Source: JAPUEK01 sp963815355 (GTDB lineage: Bacteria > Pseudomonadota > Alphaproteobacteria > Rhodobacterales > Rhodobacteraceae). From it: a DNA stretch of 64,000 bases. Shown here one piece after another: positions 43,796-53,314 of the stretch (within the stretch, counting starts at the first letter, position 1; the number at the start of each line of letters is the position of its first letter). The notes below the pieces were generated by a model. It saw only the letters and a program-made list of their open reading frames with translations, ran no database searches and had not been told where the DNA came from. The position numbers were made by a program, and so were the translations under genes. The DNA is taken from positions 199,718-263,717 of the forward strand of contig CAWFGJ010000002.1 in assembly GCA_963815355.1 (NCBI GenBank), given 5' to 3'.

Positions 43796-43808
43796 GTCTT
43801 TTGCGCGC

Positions 43809-44552
43809 TTAGCCGCGTTCGGCGGCGACGATTTTGCGCATGCCTTCAAGGGGCACATAACCGCGCACCATCGTGTCATCGACCACGAAAGTCGGCGTGC
43901 CCGAGATGTCCAGCGTGGAGGCCAGATCGTGGTTTTCCGAGATCACGGCCGTGACTTCATCGCTGGCCATGCGGGCGAGGATGGCCGCCGGATCAAGGCC
44001 CATGTCCTGCGCCAGGCGAGTAAGAGTGGCGGTGTCGGGCGCGCCGCGCAGTTCGATCAGCGCATCGTGGACCGACTTGTATGCCTCATCCCCGTGCAGT
44101 TGGCGCACCGCGATGGCAAAACGGGCCGAGGCAAGGGAATCATCACCAAGGATCGGGAACTCTTTGACAACAAAGCGGATATTTCCGTCTGATTTCACCA
44201 GCTCTTCAATCTCGGCATAGGCCTTGCGGCAGTAACCGCAGCGATAATCCATGAATTCGACGATGGTGATATCGCCCTCTGGATTGCCGCCAACCCAGCT
44301 TTGCGGGTCATCATAGATGCGGGCGTGGTTGTCAGCGACGGTCTGGATATCTTGCGCCGCGGCGGTGCTTTCCTCGCGCTGTTGCAGGACGCCCATGGCC
44401 TCGACGATGACATCGGGGTGGTCGAGCAGGTAGGCCTTTACCTCGGCGCGGAAGGCGGCCCGCTCGGCCTCCGTCATATCGCCAAGGCCTCCGGCAAGGG
44501 CGGGGGCGGCAAGTAGGGTGGAGCAGAACAAAGCGGACAAGAAACGGCGCAT
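43809..44552 (-). CDS. DsbA-family thiol-disulfide oxidoreductase
   Basis: A 247-residue periplasmic protein with a 20-residue signal peptide (MRRFLSALFCSTLLAAPALA). Residues about 22-75 form an N-terminal helical segment like that of ScsC/Com1 proteins, which trimerise. The thioredoxin fold follows with the active-site CGYC (Cys105, Cys108) in FMDYRCGYCRKA and the cis-proline loop SGTPTFVV. It should oxidise or isomerise disulfides of exported proteins. It diverges from the aminotransferase gene at 44656. Confidence 0.92.
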   Translation of the reverse strand: MRRFLSALFCSTLLAAPALAGGLGDMTEAERAAFRAEVKAYLLDHPDVIVEAMGVLQQREESTAAAQDIQTVADNHARIYDDPQSWVGGNPEGDITIVEFMDYRCGYCRKAYAEIEELVKSDGNIRFVVKEFPILGDDSLASARFAIAVRQLHGDEAYKSVHDALIELRGAPDTATLTRLAQDMGLDPAAILARMASDEVTAVISENHDLASTLDISGTPTFVVDDTMVRGYVPLEGMRKIVAAERG

Positions 44553-44655
44553 CAGGGACCTCGGTCAGGGGCGTGGGCTTGACGTCAGGCCCACGCGGCG
44601 GATTATGGCGACAAAACTTGCACGTGCGCGTGCCGGAAACAATAGAGGCGGGCAG

Positions 44656-45804
44656 ATGCGAAGATCAACCCGGGGTCAAGTTGATCCCTTTATTGTGATG
44701 GATGTGGTCGAGGCGGCGCGGGTGCTGGAAGCATCGGGGCGGTCAATCATCCATATGGAAATCGGCCAGCCCGCCACGCGCGCGCCGGCGACAGCGCGGG
44801 CGGCGGTTGCCGCGGGGCTGGAGGGCACGCTGGGTTATACGGTGTCGCTGGGGCTGCCGGCGCTGCGGTCGGGGATCGCCGCGCTGTATCAGCGCTGGTA
44901 TGGGGTTGATCTGGACCCCGCGCGGGTGATTGTGACCAATGGCTCCTCGGGGGCGTTCATACTGGCGTTCTCCGCGCTGTTTGATGCGGGCGACCGGGTG
45001 GGGTTGGGCGAGCCCGGCTATCCCAGCTATCGCCAGATCTTGCGCGCCATGTCGTTAGAGGCGGTCGGTCTGCCCACGGCGGCACAGAACCGGTTCCAAC
45101 CGGTTCCGGCTGATCTGCAGGGCGTGGATTTGCAGGGGTTGATCGTCGCCTCGCCGGGGAATCCGTCTGGAACGATGCTGGGGCGGGCGGAATTGTCTGC
45201 GTTGATGCAGGTGTGCGATGACCGCGACATCGGCTTTGTCTCGGATGAGATTTACCACGGTCTGCACTATGGCGACCGGGCGGTTTCGGCACTGGAGATC
45301 AGCGACAAGGCCTATGTCGTGAACTCTTTTTCCAAGTATTTCAGCATGACCGGTTGGCGGGTGGGTTGGATGGTGGTGCCGCAGGATCACGTTCGCACGA
45401 TTGAGCGTCTGGCGCAGAACCTGTTCATCTGCCCGCCCCATGTCAGTCAGGTGGCGGCTTTGGCGGCCTTGGACGGGATCGATGAGATGGAGGCCAATCG
45501 CGCCGTCTATGCCGAGAACCGTCGGTTGATGCTGGAGGGCTTGCCGAAGGCCGGGTTCACCAAGATCGCCCCGCCGGATGGTGCGTTCTATGTCTATGCC
45601 GATGTGTCTGATCTGACAGCGGATTCCCTTGGTCTGGCCAGTGAGATCCTGCAAGAGGCGGGGGTTGCGGTCACGCCGGGTCTGGACTTTGACCCAAAGC
45701 GCGGCGGGCAGACGTTGCGGTTTTCCTATGCCGGGTCCACGGCGGATATTCGCGAAGGGTTGCGGCGATTGCAGGGCTTTATGGCCGCGCGGGGGGCGGC
45801 ATGA
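44656..45804 (+). CDS. PLP-dependent class I/II aminotransferase
   Basis: A 382-residue cytoplasmic fold-type I enzyme. The PLP lysine is Lys227 in VNSFSKYFSMTGWRVGW; SPGNPSGT, SDEIYHGLHY and the arginine near RFSYAG are the other family marks. The general shape is of aspartate/aromatic aminotransferases; the exact substrate is not readable. The ATG at 44656 is chosen over the in-frame extension that begins at 44518 within the dsbA-like gene. The stop overlaps the amidase start (ATGA), so the two are coupled in translation. Confidence 0.88.
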   Translation: MRRSTRGQVDPFIVMDVVEAARVLEASGRSIIHMEIGQPATRAPATARAAVAAGLEGTLGYTVSLGLPALRSGIAALYQRWYGVDLDPARVIVTNGSSGAFILAFSALFDAGDRVGLGEPGYPSYRQILRAMSLEAVGLPTAAQNRFQPVPADLQGVDLQGLIVASPGNPSGTMLGRAELSALMQVCDDRDIGFVSDEIYHGLHYGDRAVSALEISDKAYVVNSFSKYFSMTGWRVGWMVVPQDHVRTIERLAQNLFICPPHVSQVAALAALDGIDEMEANRAVYAENRRLMLEGLPKAGFTKIAPPDGAFYVYADVSDLTADSLGLASEILQEAGVAVTPGLDFDPKRGGQTLRFSYAGSTADIREGLRRLQGFMAARGAA

Positions 45805-47006
45805 GGGTTTGGGCGCTTTGTTTGGTTGCGGCGTTGGGTTTGTGTCCTTTGGGGGTGGTGCGGGCGCAAGAGCTGTCGGCGCTTGCCAAGCTGGACCCGG
45901 CTGGCTCGGCCGTGCAGGCAGAGGGCGCGGGTGTGGCGTTACGTTTTGCGCTGAGCCAGCCCGTGCCGTGGCGGGTGCGGGTGCTGGATCAGCCGCCGCG
46001 CCTTGTGCTGGACCTGCGCGAGGTGGATTGGACAGGGATTGACCGCCTGCAGCGGCCTGCGGCGGTGCTGGGATTGCGGGCAGGCGTGTTTCGTCCCGGC
46101 TGGTCGCGCTTGGTGATCGAGTTGGCGGCCCCGATGCTGGTGAGCGAGGCGGAGTTGCAGACCGAGGGCGGCACGGTCCTGCGCCTTACGCTGGCCCCGG
46201 CGACTGCGGCAGAGTTTGCGGCCAAGGCGGCAGAGCCGGAGCCTGAGGGGTGGGCCCTGCCCAAGGCGACCGATCTGCCCAAGCCCCGGGTGGAAGGGGC
46301 GGGCCCGTTGATGGTGGTCCTGGACCCCGGCCACGGCGGCATTGATCCGGGTGCCGAACGCGACGGCGAAAACGAGGCAAAGCTGATGCTGACCTTCGCG
46401 CGTGAATTAAAGGAACTGCTGCTGCGCGACGGCGGCTTTCAGGTGGTGATGACCCGGGAGCAAGACGTGTTCGTGCCGTTGGAGACGCGAATCTCCATCG
46501 CGCGCTCGGCGGGGGCGGATGTGTTCATCGCCCTGCATGCCGATGCTTTGGCCGAGGGGGAGGCTGCGGGCTCCACCATCTATACCTTGTCTGAAGAGGC
46601 CAGCGATGAGGCCTCGGCGGCTTTGGCCGAGCGCCATGACCGCGACGATCTGCTGGCGGGGGTGGACCTGACCGCGCAGGATGATCTGGTGGCCGAGGTC
46701 CTGATGGACATGGCCCGCACAGAAACAGAGCCGCGCACCGAACGGCTGGCTCTCGCGCTGGAGGCCGCGATCAAGGCGGCGGGGTTGAAAATGCACCGTC
46801 ATCCGCACCAGAAAGCCGGGTTTTCGGTGTTGAAATCCCCGGATATTCCGTCGGTTTTGATCGAGTTGGGCTTTATGTCATCGGCCCGCGATCTGGCGCG
46901 GCTGACCGATCCGGAGTGGCGGGCCAAGATGGCGGCAGCGCTGCGCGATGCCTTGGTCGCTTGGGCACAACAGGATGCCACGATTTCGGGGTTGCGGGCG
47001 CCCTAG
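45801..47006 (+). CDS. N-acetylmuramoyl-L-alanine amidase (AmiC type)
   Basis: A 401-residue exported cell-wall hydrolase that removes the stem peptide from muramic acid, important in daughter cell separation. A signal peptide (about 1-22) is followed by an AMIN domain (about 40-130) for septal targeting and an Amidase_3 domain (about 170-395) with zinc ligands in DPGHGGIDPGA, GENEAKLML and ALHADAL, and the catalytic glutamate in SVLIELGFMSS. It overlaps the aminotransferase stop and precedes PBP1A, another wall gene. Confidence 0.93.
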   Translation: MRVWALCLVAALGLCPLGVVRAQELSALAKLDPAGSAVQAEGAGVALRFALSQPVPWRVRVLDQPPRLVLDLREVDWTGIDRLQRPAAVLGLRAGVFRPGWSRLVIELAAPMLVSEAELQTEGGTVLRLTLAPATAAEFAAKAAEPEPEGWALPKATDLPKPRVEGAGPLMVVLDPGHGGIDPGAERDGENEAKLMLTFARELKELLLRDGGFQVVMTREQDVFVPLETRISIARSAGADVFIALHADALAEGEAAGSTIYTLSEEASDEASAALAERHDRDDLLAGVDLTAQDDLVAEVLMDMARTETEPRTERLALALEAAIKAAGLKMHRHPHQKAGFSVLKSPDIPSVLIELGFMSSARDLARLTDPEWRAKMAAALRDALVAWAQQDATISGLRAP

Positions 47007-47142
47007 GCCCAGAGCGGGAATTCTGGCGAAGCCTTGCCTTATCGCAGGCGCGCGCGGGGGAGTGTTTTGACCTTTGCGCGGGCTTCGTCTATCAGATCGC
47101 TGGCGCGAGGTCGGCTTGCGCGGCGGGATCAGGGGTTTTCAG

Positions 47143-49719
47143 GTGATCAGGTTCATCGGCTCGTTCTTTGGGGCCATCTTCACGGCGATCACTTTGGGCC
47201 TGCTGTTCGGCGCGCTGACGGTGGGGGCGATCTTTTGGATCTATGCCACCGATCTGCCCGGCCATGACAGTCTTGCCACCTATACGCCGCCCACGATCAG
47301 CCGCGTCTATTCCGGCGAAGGCAAGATTGTGGACGAATTTGCCAAGGAACGGCGTCTGTTCACGCCGATTGAGGAAATTCCCGATCTGGTGAAGGATGCG
47401 TTCATCTCGGCCGAGGACAAGCATTTCTACACGCACCGCGGCTATGATGTGACCGGGATGATGGGCGCGTTTCGCGACGCGCTTATCAGCCGGGGCGAGG
47501 ACGTGCGCGGGGCGTCCACGATCACCCAACAGGTGGCCAAGAACATGCTGCTGGACGGCACCCGCAAGGGCGCCAAGGGGATTGAGCGCAAGATCAAGGA
47601 AATCATTCTGGCGACGCGGTTGGAAGACACGCTGTCCAAGGACCGGATTCTGGAAATCTACATGAACCAGATCGATCTTGGCTATCGCAGCTTTGGGGTG
47701 ACGGCGGCGGCGCAGACCTATTTCAACAAGAACCTGTCGGAAGTGACCGTGGGGGAGGCAGCCTATCTGGCGGCGCTGCCCAAATCGCCCGGCAAAGGGC
47801 TGCGCCCGGTCGAAGAATATGACAACGCGGTCGCCCGCCGGAATTACGTTCTGCGCGAGATGCAGCAAAACGGCTTTATCGACGTTGCCCAGTATGAGGC
47901 CGAAAAGGCCTTGCCGCTGAAAACCGTGCAGGGGGGCGACTATCCGTCTTTCCGCGACAACCTGCCGCCGCGCGACTATTTCAGCGATGAGATCCGTCGT
48001 CAGTTGTCGGGCACGTTTGGTGAAGAAGAATTCTTTGGCGGCGGTCTGTCGATCCGCGCGACGATGGACCCGGAAATGCAGGAAATCGCCGCCGTGGCGC
48101 TGCGCCGGGGGTTGGAGAAATACGACCGCAGCCAAGGTGTGTGGCGCGGCACGGGCAAGACGATCCCGGCCGATAAGCTGGGGACTGAGGCAGATTGGCG
48201 CGAGGCGCTGAGCCTTGTGAAGGACCTGCCGCGCGATGTGGTTGGCTGGCATGCCGCCGTGGTGTTGGAACTGGGGGACACGACCGCTCGGTTGGGGATT
48301 GAAGGCGACGCCGAGGGCCATGACCCGATTATTCCGGCCGAAGATGTGACATGGGCGCGCAAGCGTCAGGACGACGGCAAGCTGGCGAAGAAGGCCAAGG
48401 TTCCCGCCGATCTGGTGGCCGTCGGCGACGTGGTGATGGTGCGCGCGGTGACCGATGACACCGACGGCAGTTTCCAGCGCTGGTCCTTGCGGCAGGTGCC
48501 CGAGGTGCAGGGCGGCTTTATGGCGATGGACGTGAACACCGGCCGCGTGATCGCGATGCAGGGCGGGTTCAGCTATCAGTCCTCGGTGTTCAACCGCGCG
48601 ACGCAAGCGACGCGTCAACCGGGTTCATCGTTCAAGCCCTTTGTCTATGCGGCAGCGCTGGACAGCGGCTTTACCCCCGCCACGATCGTCGTGGACGCCC
48701 CGATTGAAATTGAAACGCCGCAAGGCCTGTGGACGCCCAAAAACGCGTCGAACAAGTTCTACGGCCCGACGCCCTTGCGTACCGGGATCGAGCAAAGCCG
48801 GAACCTGATGACCATTCGGGTGGCGCAGGAAATCGGGATGCAGACCGTGGCCGGCTATGCCGAAAAGTTTGGCGTCTACAAGCCGATGAAACCGTTCCTT
48901 GCCAACGCTCTTGGCGCGCAGGAAACCACCTTGTTCAAGATGGTCGCCGCCTATGCGATGTTCGCCAATGGCGGCGAGCGGGTTGAGCCGACGCTGGTGG
49001 ACAGGGTGCAGGACCGCTTTGGCAAGACCATCTACCGCCATGACCAGCGCAACTGCGAAGACTGCCAGACCCCCCGCCTTGCGCCGGGTGCGCCGCTTAA
49101 AATCACCTCGGACCGCGAGCGGGTGATGGATGCGATCACCGCGTATCAGCTGACCTCGATGATGGAGGGGGTTATCCAGCGCGGCTCGGGCACAGGCGTG
49201 CGCTTGCCGGTGCCGGTCGCCGGCAAGACGGGCACCACCAACGACGCCAAAGACGTGTGGTTCATCGGCTATACGTCAAACCTTGTGGCGGGGTGCTATA
49301 TGGGCTTTGACCAGCCGCGAACCTTGGGGCCGGGGGCTTTCGGCGGCACGCTGTGCGTTCCGATCTTTCAGGAATTCATGAAAGAGGCGGTCAAACGGTT
49401 CGGCGGCACCAAGTTCAAACTGCCGCCGGGGGGCTATTTCCAGAAGATCGACCGCTTTACAGGGGCGCAACTGCCCGACAGTGCGACCGGGGATTACGTG
49501 GTTTCGGAATACTTCCGCGAAGGGCAGGACGTGATGTACGGCTTGGATGCGATGGTTGATGGTGGCTTTGCGATGGGGTCGAACCTGCCACTGTTTGGCT
49601 ATGGCGAGACCGAAGGCGGGCAGGAGCAGGTGGATACGTTGACCACCTCGGATGGCCAGCAAAAAGCGGTGCCGAAGAAGGCCGACTTTGGCACACTCAG
49701 CTCCGGCGGCCTTTATTAA
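47143..49719 (+). CDS. mrcA: Penicillin-binding protein 1A (bifunctional)
   Basis: PBP1A polymerises and cross-links peptidoglycan. From a GTG at 47143 the protein has 858 residues: one N-terminal anchor (about 2-30, IRFIGSFFGAIFTAITLGLL), the transglycosylase domain with the catalytic glutamate in SAEDKHFYTHRGYD, an OB-like insert, and the transpeptidase domain with QPGSSFKPF (Ser-x-x-Lys), EQSRNLM (SxN) and AGKTGTTNDAKD (KTG). The frame is open to an earlier ATG, but the family N-terminus begins at the anchor and AGGGG precedes the GTG. Confidence 0.94.
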   Translation: MIRFIGSFFGAIFTAITLGLLFGALTVGAIFWIYATDLPGHDSLATYTPPTISRVYSGEGKIVDEFAKERRLFTPIEEIPDLVKDAFISAEDKHFYTHRGYDVTGMMGAFRDALISRGEDVRGASTITQQVAKNMLLDGTRKGAKGIERKIKEIILATRLEDTLSKDRILEIYMNQIDLGYRSFGVTAAAQTYFNKNLSEVTVGEAAYLAALPKSPGKGLRPVEEYDNAVARRNYVLREMQQNGFIDVAQYEAEKALPLKTVQGGDYPSFRDNLPPRDYFSDEIRRQLSGTFGEEEFFGGGLSIRATMDPEMQEIAAVALRRGLEKYDRSQGVWRGTGKTIPADKLGTEADWREALSLVKDLPRDVVGWHAAVVLELGDTTARLGIEGDAEGHDPIIPAEDVTWARKRQDDGKLAKKAKVPADLVAVGDVVMVRAVTDDTDGSFQRWSLRQVPEVQGGFMAMDVNTGRVIAMQGGFSYQSSVFNRATQATRQPGSSFKPFVYAAALDSGFTPATIVVDAPIEIETPQGLWTPKNASNKFYGPTPLRTGIEQSRNLMTIRVAQEIGMQTVAGYAEKFGVYKPMKPFLANALGAQETTLFKMVAAYAMFANGGERVEPTLVDRVQDRFGKTIYRHDQRNCEDCQTPRLAPGAPLKITSDRERVMDAITAYQLTSMMEGVIQRGSGTGVRLPVPVAGKTGTTNDAKDVWFIGYTSNLVAGCYMGFDQPRTLGPGAFGGTLCVPIFQEFMKEAVKRFGGTKFKLPPGGYFQKIDRFTGAQLPDSATGDYVVSEYFREGQDVMYGLDAMVDGGFAMGSNLPLFGYGETEGGQEQVDTLTTSDGQQKAVPKKADFGTLSSGGLY

Positions 49720-49736
49720 CAGCAAATCGGCGGCGG

Positions 49737-49778
49737 CGGGGTTTCGGGGGGGCGCTGGCCGCTTGCCCCGAAACCCCG
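49737..49778 (+). terminator. Long perfect inverted repeat between mrcA and prfB
   Basis: Bases 49737-49749 (CGGGGTTTCGGGG) pair perfectly with 49766-49778 over 13 bp around a 16-base loop. There is no T-run, so it may be a Rho-aided terminator or mRNA-stability element after mrcA. Confidence 0.65.
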
Positions 49779-49820
49779 CCCGCGCTATGACCCGCCCGCA
49801 AGTTCGAGGATACCCCAACC

Positions 49821-50948
49821 ATGCGCGCCGAAACCCAGAACCAAATCGAATCCATTGAAAAGTCGCTGAAGCTCTTGGGCCAGCGACTGGATTGGGAAAC
49901 CGCGCCGCATCGGTTGGAAGAGTTTGAGGCGCTGATCGAGGCGCCCGACCTGTGGAACGACCCGGCCAAGGCGCAAAAACTGATGCGCGAGCGCCAGCAG
50001 CTGCTGGACGCGATCTCGACCTATCGGTTTGTGGAAACCAGTCTGCGCGACAACGTGGAGCTGATTGAATTGGGGGAGATGGAGGGCGATCAAGAGATCG
50101 TCACCGAGGCCGAAGCCGCGCTGAAAGCGCTGGTTGAGGCCGCCGCCGCCAAAGAGCTGGAGGCGTTGCTGGACGGCGAGGCTGACAGCAACGACACCTT
50201 CCTTGAGATCAACGCCGGTGCCGGTGGCACGGAAAGCTGCGATTGGGCGAGTATCCTTGCCCGGATGTATGTTCGCTGGGCCGAGAAAAAGGGCTACACC
50301 GTCGAGATGCAGTCTGAGACTGCGGGCGAAGAGGCGGGCATCCGGTCTGTCGCCTACAAGATTTCCGGGCACAACGCCTATGGCTGGTTGAAGTCGGAAA
50401 GCGGTGTGCACCGCTTGGTTCGCATTAGCCCCTTTGATTCAGCGGCACGGCGGCACACATCTTTTTCGTCAGTCTGGGTCTATCCGGTGGTGGATGACAA
50501 CATCGAGATCGAAGTGCATGACAAGGATATCCGCATCGACACCTATCGGTCGTCGGGCGCGGGCGGTCAGCACGTCAACAAGACCGATTCCGCGGTGCGG
50601 ATCACCCACTTTCCGACCAATATCGTCGTGACCTCCAGTCTTAAATCCCAGCACCAGAACCGTGATATTGCCATGCAGGCGCTGAAATCGCGGCTTTACC
50701 AGTTGGAGTTGGACAAGCGAAACGCGGCCATCAACGAGGCGCATGAAAACAAGGGCGATGCGGGCTGGGGCAACCAGATCCGGTCTTATGTGTTGCAGCC
50801 CTATCAGATGGTCAAAGACCTGCGGACAGGGGTGGAAACCTCGGACACCCAAGGGGTGCTGGACGGCGATCTTGACCGGTTCATGGCCGCAACCCTTGCC
50901 TTGGGGGTTTCGGGCAAAAGCCGGGCCGAAGCGGGCGGCGAGGGCTAA
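49821..50948 (+). CDS. prfB: Peptide chain release factor 2
   Basis: RF2 ends translation at UGA and UAA. The 375-residue protein has the RF2 stop-codon reading tripeptide SPF in RISPFDS, the catalytic GGQ in SSGAGGQHVNKTDSAVR, and the usual N-terminal coiled domain. The reading frame is continuous from the ATG at 49821, so the programmed +1 frameshift known from E. coli prfB is absent here. It stands between mrcA and a DUF2189 membrane protein. Confidence 0.96.
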   Translation: MRAETQNQIESIEKSLKLLGQRLDWETAPHRLEEFEALIEAPDLWNDPAKAQKLMRERQQLLDAISTYRFVETSLRDNVELIELGEMEGDQEIVTEAEAALKALVEAAAAKELEALLDGEADSNDTFLEINAGAGGTESCDWASILARMYVRWAEKKGYTVEMQSETAGEEAGIRSVAYKISGHNAYGWLKSESGVHRLVRISPFDSAARRHTSFSSVWVYPVVDDNIEIEVHDKDIRIDTYRSSGAGGQHVNKTDSAVRITHFPTNIVVTSSLKSQHQNRDIAMQALKSRLYQLELDKRNAAINEAHENKGDAGWGNQIRSYVLQPYQMVKDLRTGVETSDTQGVLDGDLDRFMAATLALGVSGKSRAEAGGEG

Positions 50949-51059
50949 GCCCTGCAAACGGGCGCGGATCTTCCCGCCCGGAAATGCCGAAGACCGAATA
51001 CAGGTTTACGCGGGTGACCGCTGGCGCATAGGCTTTGCCGCATAACGCGGGGAGGCGCT

Positions 51060-51854
51060 ATGGCGGAGATTTCACAGGCCGAAGTATTGCGACCTGAAGT
51101 ATTGCAGGTGGATTGGAGCGATTTGCGGGCCGCGTTGCGGGGAGGTGCGCGGGATTTCGCACGCAAGCCCGCCTACGGGCTGTTTTTCGCAGCGGTCTAT
51201 GTGTTGGGGGGCTGGCTGATCTGGTGGTCGCTGACTGCCAAGGGCCAGTTGTGGTGGAGCCTTGCGGCCGGTGCCGGGTTTCCGATCATCGGGCCGTTCA
51301 TTGCCTGCGGGCTTTATGAGGTGTCGCGCCGGTTGGAGGCGGGGCAACCGGTTCGGACGGGCGCGGTGCTGGGCGTGATCTTGCGCCAAAAGGATCGGCA
51401 GATCCCGTCGATGGCGGCGGTGATCGTTGTGTTCTTTCTGTTCTGGAATTTTTTGGCGCATATGATCTTTGCGCTGTTTCTGGGCAATGCGGTGATGACC
51501 AATATCTCAAGCTCATTGGCCGTCTTTGCCACTGGTCCGGGGTTGGCGATGCTGGCGGTTGGTACCGGGGTGGGCGCGGTTTTTGCCACGTTGCTGTTTT
51601 CCTTGACCGTGGTCAGTCTGCCGATGCTGTTGGACAAAGAGGTGGATTTCGTGACCGCGATGATCACCTCGTTTCAGGTCGTGGTGCAAAGCCCGGTCGT
51701 GATGCTGGTCTGGGGGGCGGGCATCGCGGCGGCGTTGTTCGCGGCGATGATTTCGGGGTTTTTGGGGTTATTCTTGGTCTTGCCCTTGCTCGGCCATGCC
51801 TCATGGCATCTGTACCGGCGCGCGATTATCTGGGGGCAGGACGGCGCAGCGTAA
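51060..51854 (+). CDS. DUF2189 integral membrane protein
   Basis: A 264-residue protein with about six hydrophobic segments between residues 35 and 250, starting after a soluble N-terminus (VDWSDLRAALRGGARDFARKPAYGLFFAA, in part). The family is conserved in alphaproteobacteria; its function is unknown although some members are labelled cytochrome c oxidase subunit I-like. GGGGAGG precedes the ATG. Its 3' end overlaps the convergent drug exporter by 29 bases. Confidence 0.85.
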   Translation: MAEISQAEVLRPEVLQVDWSDLRAALRGGARDFARKPAYGLFFAAVYVLGGWLIWWSLTAKGQLWWSLAAGAGFPIIGPFIACGLYEVSRRLEAGQPVRTGAVLGVILRQKDRQIPSMAAVIVVFFLFWNFLAHMIFALFLGNAVMTNISSSLAVFATGPGLAMLAVGTGVGAVFATLLFSLTVVSLPMLLDKEVDFVTAMITSFQVVVQSPVVMLVWGAGIAAALFAAMISGFLGLFLVLPLLGHASWHLYRRAIIWGQDGAA

Positions 51855-53298
51855 GGGCGGCAACCAGCGCTGACAGGCCAGCGCAGGCGGCAGAAGCATA
51901 GGCGATCCGGGCAAAGGCGCGCGAGGTCGCCAGCACATGCGCGGGCTCGGCGCCGAGCAGGCCAAAGCCGGGGGAAAGCGGAGAGATCGCGCCGTAGCTT
52001 TCGGCGGCCACACGCCCCAGCAGCGCCACCGCCACAAGGCTTGCCGCCCGCGCCACGGCGTTGTTGATCCCAGATGCAGCCCCTTGTTCGTGGTCGGTTG
52101 CGGCGGCCATCACTGCGACGGTCAGGGGCGCCACCACAAGCGCCATGCCAAAGCCGGACAGGATCATCATTGGCAAGACACGGCCCCAAAAGTCGGCCTC
52201 AACCGCGGTCACGGCCAGCCCAAGCTGTGCCAAGGCCACAATGAGCGCCCCGGCCGTCATCAGCGGGGCCGGTCCGATCCGGTCTGCAAGCCGCCCCACG
52301 GGGGCCGACAAAAGTGCGATCAGCACCGAAATCGGCAGAAAGGCTGCGGTCACGGCAAAGGCCGAAATGCCCCATGCGGAAATGGCCGTCATGGGCAGGT
52401 AAAAACTGACACCCGTCACCGCGAAATACAGCAGGAAGGTTGAAAGGTTGGCACCGGAAAAGCCAAGCGATCGGAACAGGCCAAGCCGGATCAGGGGCGC
52501 GCGCGCACGGGATTCGTGCCACAGAAAAAGCCCGAAAATGGCCGCCCCGGCAAGCGCGCAGGGCAAGGCGGCGGTCCCCCGGTCGGACAGCGCATAGGCC
52601 AGAAAGCCCAAGCCAAGCGTCGCCAACCCCGCGCCCGGCAGATCCACCGGCGCACCCGGGGTGCCATGGTCTGCCCTGCGTTGGCCGCGCAGCAGCCACA
52701 ACGCCGCAAGGCCAAGCGGCAGGTTCATCCCGAAGATCAGCCGCCAGCCGTGCTCACCGCCCCAGGTCAGGATCACCCCGCCCAGCACCGGGCCAAGCGC
52801 CGTGGTCGCAGTGGAGGCCGCAGCCCAAAGGCCAAGCGCGCGGCCCCGCTCCGCCCTTGGGTAGACGCGCCCGATGATGGACATTGACCCCGGCACCATC
52901 AGAGCCGCAGCGGCCCCTTTGAAGGCGCGGGCCGCGATCATCTGCGGCGCATCAAGGGCCAGCGCGCAAGCCAGAGAGCCAAGGGTAAACAGCACAATGC
53001 CCAGCGCAAAGACCCGCGCGGTGCCAAAGCGGTCGCCCAGTGCGCCGCCGACCAGCACAAAGGATGACAGCGTCAGCAGATAGGCCGCGTTGATCCACTG
53101 CGCGGCGGTGAGCGACGTCTGAAGCGAGGCACGAATCGCGGGCATGGCAATCGCGGTGACCGAACTGTCGATAAACCCCATCGACGAGGCTAGGATCGCC
53201 GCCAAGAGAACCGCGCGGCGGGCAGGGCCTGCGGGCAGGGCTGCGGACAAGAAAACGGGCGCAGAGGTTGCCCGCTGCGCCCGTTCTGAATGGGTCAT
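51826..53298 (-). CDS. MFS multidrug exporter, DHA2 (14-TM) type
   Basis: A 490-residue inner-membrane proton antiporter. Fourteen hydrophobic segments and the motifs GGALGDRFGTARVF (motif A) and the WRLIFGMNLPLGLAAL stretch are those of the DHA2 drug:H+ antiporters such as EmrB/QacA. The ATG at 53298 is well placed. It lies 16 bases downstream of the bactofilin stop in the same direction, so it may be cotranscribed with the M23-bactofilin pair. It overlaps the convergent DUF2189 gene by 29 bases. Confidence 0.9.
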   Translation of the reverse strand: MTHSERAQRATSAPVFLSAALPAGPARRAVLLAAILASSMGFIDSSVTAIAMPAIRASLQTSLTAAQWINAAYLLTLSSFVLVGGALGDRFGTARVFALGIVLFTLGSLACALALDAPQMIAARAFKGAAAALMVPGSMSIIGRVYPRAERGRALGLWAAASTATTALGPVLGGVILTWGGEHGWRLIFGMNLPLGLAALWLLRGQRRADHGTPGAPVDLPGAGLATLGLGFLAYALSDRGTAALPCALAGAAIFGLFLWHESRARAPLIRLGLFRSLGFSGANLSTFLLYFAVTGVSFYLPMTAISAWGISAFAVTAAFLPISVLIALLSAPVGRLADRIGPAPLMTAGALIVALAQLGLAVTAVEADFWGRVLPMMILSGFGMALVVAPLTVAVMAAATDHEQGAASGINNAVARAASLVAVALLGRVAAESYGAISPLSPGFGLLGAEPAHVLATSRAFARIAYASAACAGLSALVAALTLRRPAPR

Positions 53299-53314
53299 GA
53301 TAGGCTCTCTGCCC

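Noticed and set aside
47092..48618. A 508-codon minus-strand open frame opposite mrcA
   Set aside because: Shadow of the penicillin-binding protein gene with no motifs.
49821..49960. Programmed +1 frameshift in prfB
   Set aside because: The RF2 frame is continuous from the ATG, with no internal UGA near codon 25.
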